In this document: one piece after another, positions 17,071 through 24,250 of the stretch
How positions within the stretch are numbered: the first letter of the stretch is position 1
How the letters are laid out: each line of letters opens with the position of its first letter
The notes under the pieces: model-generated
Seen by the model: only the letters and a program-made list of their open reading frames with translations
What the model was told of the DNA's origin: nothing
The model's database searches: none
Assembly: GCF_003336245.1 (NCBI RefSeq)
Contig: NZ_QPHM01000004.1
Span: forward strand, 92,362 to 156,361
Source: Haloplanus salinus
GTDB taxonomy: Archaea > Halobacteriota > Halobacteria > Halobacteriales > Haloferacaceae
Length of the DNA stretch: 64,000 bases
Direction of reading: 5' to 3'
Made by a program: the position numbers and the translations under genes

Positions 17071-17502
17071 ATGAGTATCGATGAGCAGTGGTACGAAATT
17101 CAGTTGTCGGTCCCGTGGGTCGTCGCCGGAGCGAAGAGCGTCCAAGACGCAATCAACATCGCAGTTGCGGAAGTCGGTACGCGAACGAAGTCAACAGAAG
17201 CCCGGTCGTCGGAGATCCTCGTCCAAGATGTCGTCTGTCCCTCCTGTGGGTATGAAATGGAGGCGGCGCTCTGTACGACGGATTTTGCGCTGGTCGTACT
17301 GACTGTTATCGTCGAGATGTTGGCAGAGTCTCACGAGGAGAGCGAGCGTGTCGCGAAGCGCGAGTTGGGCGTCCGCATGAAGGACATCCCGCTCACGGTG
17401 TTGGAGACGCGACCGGTTGACGAAGCGGATGAAAAGCCAGAAATGAACTTCGTGGATCTTGGTCGCGACGTCCAATCCAGAAACGAAACAAAGCAAACGT
17501 GA
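17071..17502 (+). CDS. UPF0212 (DUF555) family protein
   Basis: This is a 143-residue protein; the ATG at 17071 (MSIDEQWYEIQLS) is chosen over one nine codons upstream, because the family starts at this strand. Features seen: the N-terminal strand and helix (VPWVVAGAKSVQDAINIAVA), the knuckle CPSC near residue 58, the hydrophobic segment FALVVLTVIVEML and the tail SERVAKRELGVRMKDIPLTV. These match the archaeal UPF0212/DUF555 family, whose usual length is about 110-130 residues. The family has no assigned function. It sits alone between the OB-fold gene and orc1/cdc6. Confidence 0.8.
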   Translation: MSIDEQWYEIQLSVPWVVAGAKSVQDAINIAVAEVGTRTKSTEARSSEILVQDVVCPSCGYEMEAALCTTDFALVVLTVIVEMLAESHEESERVAKRELGVRMKDIPLTVLETRPVDEADEKPEMNFVDLGRDVQSRNETKQT

Positions 17503-17669
17503 GTTTAAGCGGGGTCAATCCGAAGGATTAGCATAAAATATTCCCGAGAAGAACATTATGCGTGAATAATACATTCTATATGGTTTTTACTGTAAATAGA
17601 TCCTACCGGTTCATCATACTTCCAGACGACTACACTAAATTCTTTTATTACAACCTCAAAGCGATCTAA

Positions 17670-19067
17670 TCAGGCGAACCGTTTCAGCGAGGATTTAGAG
17701 ATTTCTCTAAATCGAGTATCCTCCATTACAATATCAAGGATAGTCTCAGGATTGTGGAGTAGCCGATGAGAGTTGTGGCGGCCGCCGCCTTTTCCCATAT
17801 TTACCTCTTTAGTTTCAATTACCTGACTGAGTTGCATCTCATCAAGGATATCCCGAAACCGCCGTATCCCGATCGTGTCCATATCTATTGCGTTAGTGAT
17901 CTGCTGGTACGCATCATATAGTTCACCTGTGATAACATAATCGTCGCGCGAGTAGAGCGACTTGGCAGAGATCGAGAGGCATGCGGCTTTCATTTGAGTT
18001 GGGGTTCCCTGGAGGAAGTCGCGGAATCGATCCTTTTCAAGTGTGTCCTGAGCGCTTCGCACATGATCTTCTCCAACAACGTCTGATCCCTCGCGATCAG
18101 CAAGCTCTCCCGCTGTCCTGAATAATCGCATTGCCTTTCGCGCATCTCCGTGTTCCTGTGCTGAGAAAGCCGCAACAAGAGGAATAACGTCATCGGTTAG
18201 GACTCCATCACGGAAGGCGTCATCACGGCCTCGAAGAATTTCTTGAATTTGATTTGCGTTGTATGGGTCGAAATTAAGTTCTTGGGTCTGGAAGGCACTC
18301 TTCGTGCGTGGGTTTAGCTCGTCGAAGAAATTGATTTGATTGCTTATTGCGATAATTCCAATTTGACACGACGTATCATTCGATTCGACAGCCTTCGCGA
18401 GACTCATCAAGACGTGGTCGCTCTTGAGAAGGTCGACTTCGTCGAGAATGATGATAGCCGAATCATAGTGATCGAGAATCTGCCAGAGGCGTTTGTAGAA
18501 CTTGTCTTTCGGTAGCCCGGTATCGGGCATTTTCACGATGTCTTCATCCTCGTCATAAATATCCTCGTCGTTCAGCTGTTGCCCGATTGTCGAGATGACT
18601 TGAACTTCAGTTGAGGATTTCGAACAGTCTAGATACGTATGACCTATTCGGATATCCTCAACAGATGCATTGACAGCGCGACGAGTGACGTATCGGGAGA
18701 CAAGAGATTTTCCCGTTCCTGTTTTCCCGGTAATTGAGATATGATTTGGGGCACCACCATAGACAGCGTCGTTCAGACAGCTGCTGATAGTGGAAATATA
18801 ATCGTCACGTCCGACAATTCGATCGCCATCAGGTACCCAACCGACACGGACCATCTCCTTATTTTGGAAAATTCCCTTCCGTTGAGAAAAGAGCGGGTCG
18901 TCAACTTTGAATTGTGTACCGTCCCCGTCGCTTGATGGCGGTTTTCCATTCTCGTCTGGACTCCCCTTCGGTTCCGATGTTTGGACGCGATATCGGTCGT
19001 CTTGACCGTCTGAAGACGCAGATTCCAAATCTCGACTTTCATCGGAAGTCGAGGTCTCGTTTGACAT
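17670..19067 (-). CDS. orc1/cdc6: Orc1/Cdc6 replication initiator
   Basis: This is a 465-residue AAA+ initiator. Residues 1-60 are a disordered acidic tail. Walker A GKTGTGKS lies at about 114-121 and Walker B AIIILDEVD at about 204-212. A sensor-1 segment (GIIAISNQINFFDEL) and the sensor-2 region EHGDARKAMRLFRTA follow. The C-terminal 120 residues form a winged helix (FRDILDEMQLSQVIETKEVN) with a Gly/His-rich wing. It binds ORB repeats and loads MCM. The gene is transcribed away from a repeat-rich intergenic region starting 13 bp upstream, so the protein and its origin are linked, the standard haloarchaeal arrangement. Its codons are more AT-rich than those of its neighbours, which hints at a separate history. 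Confidence 0.95.
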   Translation of the reverse strand: MSNETSTSDESRDLESASSDGQDDRYRVQTSEPKGSPDENGKPPSSDGDGTQFKVDDPLFSQRKGIFQNKEMVRVGWVPDGDRIVGRDDYISTISSCLNDAVYGGAPNHISITGKTGTGKSLVSRYVTRRAVNASVEDIRIGHTYLDCSKSSTEVQVISTIGQQLNDEDIYDEDEDIVKMPDTGLPKDKFYKRLWQILDHYDSAIIILDEVDLLKSDHVLMSLAKAVESNDTSCQIGIIAISNQINFFDELNPRTKSAFQTQELNFDPYNANQIQEILRGRDDAFRDGVLTDDVIPLVAAFSAQEHGDARKAMRLFRTAGELADREGSDVVGEDHVRSAQDTLEKDRFRDFLQGTPTQMKAACLSISAKSLYSRDDYVITGELYDAYQQITNAIDMDTIGIRRFRDILDEMQLSQVIETKEVNMGKGGGRHNSHRLLHNPETILDIVMEDTRFREISKSSLKRFA

Positions 19068-19103
19068 AGAGGCATCGACGAAACCTGATTACTTAAATGT
19101 ATT

Positions 19104-19126
19104 CCCACCTCGACTTCCGACGTAAA
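19104..19126 (-). repeat. ORB-like repeat 1
   Basis: The minus strand reads TTTACGTCGGAAGTCGAGG then TGGG. It is a degenerate copy closest to orc1/cdc6. Confidence 0.6.
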
Positions 19127-19197
19127 TCTACCACCGAAGAGAGTATACTGGAAGGACTACCTCGGTCTCCGAACAACCACAGACCCCCAACACACAC

Positions 19198-19220
19198 ACA
19201 CCCCTTCGGTTCCGTCGTTA
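19198..19220 (-). repeat. ORB-like repeat 2
   Basis: The minus strand reads TAACGACGGAACCGAAGGGG then TGT, matching the consensus closely and inverted relative to repeats 3-8. Confidence 0.8.
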
Positions 19221-19506
19221 CCGATGAACGTGTACCCCTCACAGGAAGCATAGGTACGATCACGGTCCAGAGGATAGAACGCGCCTCTACGGCGTTTCTG
19301 TGCGTTTCAATCTGTTACCGAATTTCGTCTCGAACAAATCAGTCGCTTCGCTTCTTCATATCTAGTACTTCGTCCTACGGAGTTGTTTCAGCTGCATTGT
19401 GATAAAGCTATGGGTAAACTAAATCAAATTTTACATGTTTTTATCGTGAGATAGGATACGGATCACCTCTAATATTTTCAGTCTAGTTACCTGCTTTCGT
19501 GGCCGC

Positions 19507-19530
19507 TAACGTCGGAACCGGTGGGGTGTG
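19507..19530 (+). repeat. ORB-like repeat 3
   Basis: It reads TAACGTCGGAACCGGTGGGG then TGTG, a full match to the local consensus. Confidence 0.85.
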
Positions 19531-19572
19531 TCTGATCATCCTATCCTCAATCTGGGTGGTCACCAATTCATC

Positions 19573-19596
19573 TAACGCCGGAACCGAAGGGGTGTG
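19573..19596 (+). repeat. ORB-like repeat 4
   Basis: It reads TAACGCCGGAACCGAAGGGG then TGTG, 66 bp after repeat 3. Confidence 0.85.
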
Positions 19597-19770
19597 GGTC
19601 AACCATCGTGGGCTGGTAGAGTCTCCCGAGTATAACTCTCGTCTCTAACTTTCATATTCTATTTGTGGGATGCCGAATTATTCACTCTCAACGAGAGTTC
19701 TGAGGTAGTCTCCACCCGTCTTTTCATCTTATTTGTTCCGCTCTAATACTAAGAGAGTAGATTCACATGC

Positions 19771-19793
19771 TAACGTCGGAAATGGTGCGGTAT
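19771..19793 (+). repeat. ORB-like repeat 5 (degenerate)
   Basis: It reads TAACGTCGGAAATGGTGCGG. The dyad half is kept and the G-run is interrupted. Confidence 0.6.
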
Positions 19794-19834
19794 CTCATCT
19801 TGATCTCTGGTGAGCTAATACGATCTATCCTTCA

Positions 19835-19858
19835 TTTACGACGGAAGTCTTGGGGTGT
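19835..19858 (+). repeat. ORB-like repeat 6
   Basis: It reads TTTACGACGGAAGTCTTGGG then GTGT, 64 bp after repeat 5. Confidence 0.75.
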
Positions 19859-19867
19859 CCCTTTGTG

Positions 19868-19890
19868 TTAACGTCGGAACTCGTGGGGGG
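19868..19890 (+). repeat. ORB-like repeat 7
   Basis: It reads TTAACGTCGGAACTCGTGGG followed by GGG. Confidence 0.75.
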
Positions 19891-19904
19891 CCGACCATCT
19901 CTCC

Positions 19905-19927
19905 TTACGACGGAACCGGAGGGGTGT
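19905..19927 (+). repeat. ORB-like repeat 8
   Basis: It reads TTACGACGGAACCGGAGGGG then TGT, a close match. Confidence 0.85.
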
Positions 19928-20188
19928 CCCCTCTCTGAATTTTCTTTCCCCACGTTGGATCGTGGTATATCCGATGTTCCGATTCACCTGTTCGTATGGA
20001 AGAGCGAGCCCCGTATGAGATATCACCTGCACTCCCCTGTCAGGCCAAGCACTAACCTCAACATCCGGGTCCTGAACGGCATAGCCAAAAATAAAGTTGC
20101 ATATTGTTCTATCGCCAAGACGGGAAACTCTGAGCTCTCCCACTGCTGTTGGAGGACACAAGCAAAGCGGTGTAGTAGCACTTCACTA

Positions 20189-20869
20189 TTACTCTCGGAA
20201 TTCCTCATCGAGGAGGTTGCGCTCGGCGGGGTCGCCGTCGTACCTGAACGAGACGAGTTCGTGGAAGTCTTGATTTGTCCGATCCTCAAGGTACACGCTG
20301 TAGTCCGTGTCCGCGTCGGGTTCGTCATCTTCGCCGTAGCCGAGGATGAGATACTCGGTCTCCGTCTCGTCGACGACGAAGTGAGCCCGCTCGACAAACC
20401 ACTTATTCTCGACTCTGTACCAGCCCTCGTCCTTATTGATGTGGAAGATGCGGCCGTACTCTGGGTTCCCACCGTTTTTCGAGACTCTGATGGGATACAT
20501 CGTCGGAACGACGTACTCGTCGGAACTCTTCCAGTCATCGATATCGACGGCCAGATCGAAGGTAAGGTCGACAAGCCAGACAGGGCCGTGATATTCGGTG
20601 TGATCCTTGTATTCGTTAATGATCCGGTAGAAATGGTACGGGTCGGAAACCGAGGCGGTGAGCGGGAAGACAGGCTCATCCGAGTCAGGCGTCGGGGTCG
20701 AACTCTCCCCACCATCATTCGTCCCGCCACTAGCGCTAGAGCTGGAGCAGCCGGCGATCGCGGTGATTGCTCCAGCACCGGCGAGCCCACCGCCCTCCTG
20801 GAGGAATGATCGGCGACCGAGAGTACTGTTCGAGTGCTGTGCGTCCGTGGAGGTATTGTTGGAGTTCAT
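20189..20869 (-). CDS. Tat-exported lipoprotein
   Basis: This is a 226-residue protein from the ATG at 20869. The N-terminus has a twin-arginine signal (GRRSFLQEGG at about 18-27), a hydrophobic stretch and the lipobox AIAGC ending at about Cys 41, so it should be exported folded and lipid-anchored on the cell surface. A Ser/Gly/Thr-rich spacer follows. The remaining 160 residues are a beta-rich domain (GPVWLVDLTFDLAVD, VPTMYPIRVSKNGG, YLILGYGEDDEPD) that I do not recognise. It is flanked by the origin and has no operon partner. Confidence 0.8.
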   Translation of the reverse strand: MNSNNTSTDAQHSNSTLGRRSFLQEGGGLAGAGAITAIAGCSSSSASGGTNDGGESSTPTPDSDEPVFPLTASVSDPYHFYRIINEYKDHTEYHGPVWLVDLTFDLAVDIDDWKSSDEYVVPTMYPIRVSKNGGNPEYGRIFHINKDEGWYRVENKWFVERAHFVVDETETEYLILGYGEDDEPDADTDYSVYLEDRTNQDFHELVSFRYDGDPAERNLLDEEFRE

Positions 20870-20923
20870 GATTGGAATGAACGAAATCGACCGATAACAG
20901 CGGTTACACCGCCTCTTCGATCT

Positions 20924-20953
20924 CCATCACTCCTCTTCAGGGCCCAATACTCA
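20924..20953 (-). promoter_or_regulatory. GC-hairpin leader element, copy 9
   Basis: The minus strand reads GTGAGTATTGGGCCCTGAAG then AGGAGTGATGG. It is a weaker stem than most copies, 55-84 bp upstream of the lipoprotein start. Confidence 0.4.
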
Positions 20954-21589
20954 CACGATGCCGAGGAAGGAGCTTGGTGGGTGTTCATAGTCAGAACTAG
21001 CAGTGAAATGCAAGCATAACTCTTCGCGAACCACATTCAATGTAGCCGCCACATTTCACGATGTGTAGCGGGTTGCTCTGACCGCAATTGGTGACGTTGA
21101 CGGATTCTCCAGATGAGATGAAGTCGTACGAAAGGCTCAAATCCTACGTTACAGTCCGAACGTAGATGCCGTTTGGTGTTGCGTAGGACAAGAACGGAGC
21201 GCCGGAACTTGCATCCGTCTGAAAACTGCTGGCGGATGGTCGAATGGTACAGAAAGTGAGATGCGAGAGCCAGGTGCGTCGTCAGACGTGGCATTGGCAA
21301 TACTGGCCGACCTCCAAGGACCACGCTCTCAAGCGTATGGTCGGGTCGGCTGTGACTCTCGACGGGGACTCTGCGATGAGTTCGGTGGCGTTGCCAGATT
21401 GCTTTCTAGTGTTGCTATGAGTGGACACGGGCAGGACTCGTGCCAAGACTCCGGGAACGGAACCGATGGAAACAGAGTCGAACGGTCGGTGAGGGCTAGC
21501 GATTGATCATCGTGAGGCCCGCGATCTTCGACGAAGGCAGTGATAAGCCGACCTCATCGATGGGGCGAGCACTAATAGATGGTCGAATC

Positions 21590-21620
21590 GCCCCTCACCT
21601 CCTTCGGGGGGCAAGAACTG
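21590..21620 (-). promoter_or_regulatory. GC-hairpin leader element, copy 10 (orphan)
   Basis: The minus strand reads CAGTTCTTGCCCCCCGAAGG then AGGTGAGGGG. No intact gene follows on that strand for more than 700 bp. Confidence 0.4.
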
Positions 21621-21814
21621 GAGAAAAGAAGCGCCAGAGGGAACCAGAAATGGGTAGAAGCTAGTCAAGGGTCAAGAGCCGATGCAACTGCATACCGCTT
21701 GAGACCAGCGAACCGCCGACGTACCGGGGGCACTCGGCAGATTTTCGATGCACAGTGACGGCGTGCCGGAGGGCGACGTTCACCCTAGCCGGACGGAAAT
21801 ATCCCGCGCCGCCC

Positions 21815-23422
21815 TTACTGGGCGGGAGCTGGCTCCGACTCGATGTCGCTGCCGGCAGGAGCGAGGTCCTCGGCTGCCGCCTGGACTGCCGCTTCGATGG
21901 CCGAGATATCACTGTTGTAGACGCTGAGAACGGCGTCCGCTGCATCCGATTCACCGCTCTCGAGCGCGCCTAGTCGCGCCCGGGTTGCGTCGATGGTTTC
22001 AGCCATCCACGAGTCGCGAATCTCCCCGCCCACCGTCGAGATGTGCTCGGGCTGGATGGAGACGTTCACGCCGGCGTCCGTCTCGTACTGGTGGACCTTG
22101 CCGACCACTGCGACGAACGACGGGGTCTCGGCCGAGCGGAGCACAGCCATCGGCTCCTGCTGGTACTGCCCCGCGTAGATGTTCACAACTTCACCACCTG
22201 CCATGACGCGCCCCTTCCAGAACTCGGAGTCATCGCCGACATCCGAGGTTTCGATGAGAGCACCGACCACGAGCACGCGGTTGACCGCCTCACCCGAGGG
22301 GAGTAGCGTGAACTTTGGCGCACGATCGTCGCCCTCGTCCTCTGGACGGGTGAACGAGTGGGTCGCCATGTTCAGCTCTTCAGCGAACACGCGCTTGGCA
22401 GGTTGGCGCTGCGTGGCGGCGTCTGCGAGGGCTGCGTTACTGAGGCCGGCATTCTCTCCCGAGTAGGAGATCTCCTCGACCTCGTCGACGAGGAAGTACT
22501 CGCCGATGACCGGGCCCCGGATATCATACGTCCTGCCGATGAGCAACTCACGGAGCTCCGTTTCGACGACGCTGGGATCGAGGGCCTCGGAAGCCATCTC
22601 CATGGCGTCATCGAGACTCACTTCGGAGACTGCCTCAGTCATCTCAGCGTTGAACAGCGTGCGGACAGCACGGTTGCCATCGTCGAGGATGGCCTTCAGG
22701 CGAAGATCGAACACGCCATCGACGTCACCGTGTTCGGAGCAGCGACCGTTCTGGAGGACGCGCGTGCAGTCCTCGCTGGGGCAGCGCTTGATGAGGCCCG
22801 AACCCTCATCGAGGCCGACGAGCGTCCCAGTGGCGCGAATCGACCCGTCCGTGGGTTCGACGGCCTCCTCGGACTCCGTGACGCTGCTCGCCTTGTTGAG
22901 CGAGATGGAGTACTTGCCCTCGTACTCGTTCGTGACCGCCGAGGTGATGTCGTAGGTGACGCCTTCCTCGAGTGTCGGGAGCGAGTCAGTGTTCTTCGCC
23001 CAGACAACGAACTTCATTTGGGCCGTTTCGTCGGCGATGAGGCCGACCTGCCGCATGGAATCGGAGTGCGGCTCCCAGAGGTCGACGATCTGCGCCCGGA
23101 CGTCCACCCATTCCTCGTCACCGAGGTTCGAGATATCCTCGAGAGCTATCCGGTCGAAGCCCCGGGAACTGCTGTTACCGGTGCCGACGAAGCCGGCAAC
23201 CGCCTTGACCCCGTCCGAGAGGTCGTTGGATTCGAGGTCGTAGTCGTTGATGACGTTACGAACTGTCGTCTCGACCGCCGTCTCGATCGGAACGGAGAAC
23301 TCCTGCATGGCCGCAATTCGCTCTTCAATGCTCGACACGGGGATCTCCACGCCCATCTCGCCGAACTCGCCGCTGATGTCTTCCGCGCGCTGTGCTACGT
23401 CTGTGGTAATGTTTGCACACAT
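21815..23422 (-). CDS. RPA fused in frame to RPA-associated protein
   Basis: This 535-residue protein starts at the ATG at 23422 (MCANITTDVA). Residues 1-325 are a complete RPA: a helical start, an OB fold at about 105-180 (WVDVRAQIVDLWEPHSDSMR, QVGLIADETAQMKFVVWAK), a zinc finger at about 214-231 (CPSEDC...CSEH) and a second domain ending GPVIGEYFLVDEVEE. After a short linker, residues about 338-505 are a complete RPAP: PAKRVFAEELNMATHSF, FTLLPSGEAVNRVLVVGALI and VVNIYAGQYQQEPMAVLR. In the other two loci of this window these are separate adjacent genes. The fusion gives 1:1 stoichiometry and shows the pair works as one complex. It has no frameshift signs. Confidence 0.9.
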   Translation of the reverse strand: MCANITTDVAQRAEDISGEFGEMGVEIPVSSIEERIAAMQEFSVPIETAVETTVRNVINDYDLESNDLSDGVKAVAGFVGTGNSSSRGFDRIALEDISNLGDEEWVDVRAQIVDLWEPHSDSMRQVGLIADETAQMKFVVWAKNTDSLPTLEEGVTYDITSAVTNEYEGKYSISLNKASSVTESEEAVEPTDGSIRATGTLVGLDEGSGLIKRCPSEDCTRVLQNGRCSEHGDVDGVFDLRLKAILDDGNRAVRTLFNAEMTEAVSEVSLDDAMEMASEALDPSVVETELRELLIGRTYDIRGPVIGEYFLVDEVEEISYSGENAGLSNAALADAATQRQPAKRVFAEELNMATHSFTRPEDEGDDRAPKFTLLPSGEAVNRVLVVGALIETSDVGDDSEFWKGRVMAGGEVVNIYAGQYQQEPMAVLRSAETPSFVAVVGKVHQYETDAGVNVSIQPEHISTVGGEIRDSWMAETIDATRARLGALESGESDAADAVLSVYNSDISAIEAAVQAAAEDLAPAGSDIESEPAPAQ

Positions 23423-23501
23423 GTTTGTCACTCTCTGAGGGGATTTCTGAGAAACGGCTTCGGGACTGGGCACTCGACCGTCGCGCCCCACCCCACCCGC
23501 T

Positions 23502-23533
23502 CTCCCTCACCCCCTTTGGGGGCTAATACTCAC
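23502..23533 (-). promoter_or_regulatory. GC-hairpin leader element, copy 11
   Basis: The minus strand reads GTGAGTATTAGCCCCC, AAA and GGGGGTGAGGGAG, 80-110 bp before the RPA-RPAP start. The stem is perfect. Confidence 0.55.
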
Positions 23534-23670
23534 GGGAGACGCAAGCAGGATAACCGGAAAGCGACGATTGGGACATCCCGACCGCCGCCGTATGGACTGA
23601 TTCGCTCCGAGGTTGAACCCCGGATCTCGGCGAGAATGAACGCAGTCACCGCTGCGCCCCTCTCTGACTT

Positions 23671-23702
23671 CCCTCACCCCTCTTTGGGGACCAAAACTCA
23701 CG
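23671..23702 (-). promoter_or_regulatory. GC-hairpin leader element, copy 12
   Basis: The minus strand reads GTGAGTTTTGGTCCCC, AAAGA and GGGGTGAGGG. It is a second copy upstream of the same gene, 170 bp before copy 11. On the plus strand it is followed by ACTCACGCTGCGAGGAGC, which recurs next to copy 13. Confidence 0.5.
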
Positions 23703-23804
23703 CTGCGAGGAGCTGGGGAAACCGAGAGAACAGAGGCACTTTGCCCGTCCGAGCCGTCTAGTCGGAAAGCAGTACGTACAGAATCGCGTTCACATCCTCG
23801 ACGA

Positions 23805-24137
23805 CTAGAAGGTGTAGTCGTCGCGATCGCGAGCTTCGGCACACGCCTCGCAGAGGATGTCGAATGGCGGCCACCCGGTCAGTCCGTCGGCATCTTCGAG
23901 GAGCGTGGTCGGGACCAGGCCCGACATCCCACACCCACCGTCACACGACGCCCAGGAATGGCTGACCGCGGCGAACGTCTCGCCATGTGGGTCATGGTCG
24001 GGCTTCCTGAACTCGGGGCCATCGCCGGTCTTGAACTGAACGCTCACGGGTTCTCGCGGCTCAATTTTGGCTTCGGTCGCTGATCTGCTGAAATCGCTGT
24101 CGATACGCCGCTCATCGGGGTTGATGTTGTCGTACAT
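23805..24137 (-). CDS. Small acidic protein with Cys pairs
   Basis: This is a 110-residue protein from the ATG at 24137 (MYDNINPDERR), preceded by the purine run GGTGAGGGAAGTGAG of the hairpin element. The C-terminal half has CDGGCG near residue 69 and CEAC near residue 99, enough to bind one zinc ion. The rest is hydrophilic. The family is not recognised. It lies between the primase-polymerase and RPA-RPAP genes and is likely part of the replication module by position only. Confidence 0.6.
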   Translation of the reverse strand: MYDNINPDERRIDSDFSRSATEAKIEPREPVSVQFKTGDGPEFRKPDHDPHGETFAAVSHSWASCDGGCGMSGLVPTTLLEDADGLTGWPPFDILCEACAEARDRDDYTF

Positions 24138-24142
24138 CTCAC

Positions 24143-24173
24143 TTCCCTCACCCCCATTTGGGGTCCAATACTC
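24143..24173 (-). promoter_or_regulatory. GC-hairpin leader element, copy 13
   Basis: The minus strand reads GTGAGTATTGGACCCC, AAAT and GGGGGTGAGGG, ending 6 bp before the ATG at 24137, so its G-run doubles as the ribosome-binding region. Confidence 0.55.
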
Positions 24174-24250
24174 ACGCTGCGAGGAGCGGGGGTACACACG
24201 GAACGAACGGCGCGATCAGCCCGCCGGCCGAACAGTTCGGAACAGCGCCG

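Larger units (their letters stand above)
19080..19930. other. Replication origin linked to orc1/cdc6
   Basis: Eight ORB-like repeats surround an AT-rich stretch (densest at about 19400-19500), directly upstream of orc1/cdc6. Two repeats near the gene point one way and six on the far side point the other. This is the usual architecture of a haloarchaeal origin: initiator-binding sites in opposite orientation flanking a duplex-unwinding element. Confidence 0.88.
20870..21814. other. Long intergenic stretch with two GC hairpins and possible decayed gene
   Basis: No intact gene is seen. GC-hairpin elements lie at 20924-20953 (leader of the lipoprotein) and at 21590-21620. The second has no gene directly downstream. 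On the minus strand between 21500 and 21000, protein-like stretches occur in successive different frames, for example SRVTADPTIRLRAWSLEVGQ, then SDDAPGSRISLSVPFDHPPA, then GESVNVTNCGQSNPLHIVKC. This is what a gene broken by several indels would look like. The evidence is weak. Confidence 0.3.

Noticed and set aside
19868..20161. 97-residue minus-strand frame over the ORB repeats
   Set aside because: It overlaps three ORB sites and the end of the origin, has no family resemblance, and its end is basic and repeat-derived.
21043..21068. Third possible CTACAT-type box (GCCACA...TGTGTAG)
   Set aside because: The spacing differs by three bases, the left part is not CTACAT, and no transfer gene is nearby.
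22358..23761. 467-residue plus-strand frame opposite the RPA-RPAP fusion
   Set aside because: It is the antisense of a confidently identified gene; the high-GC third positions create such frames.
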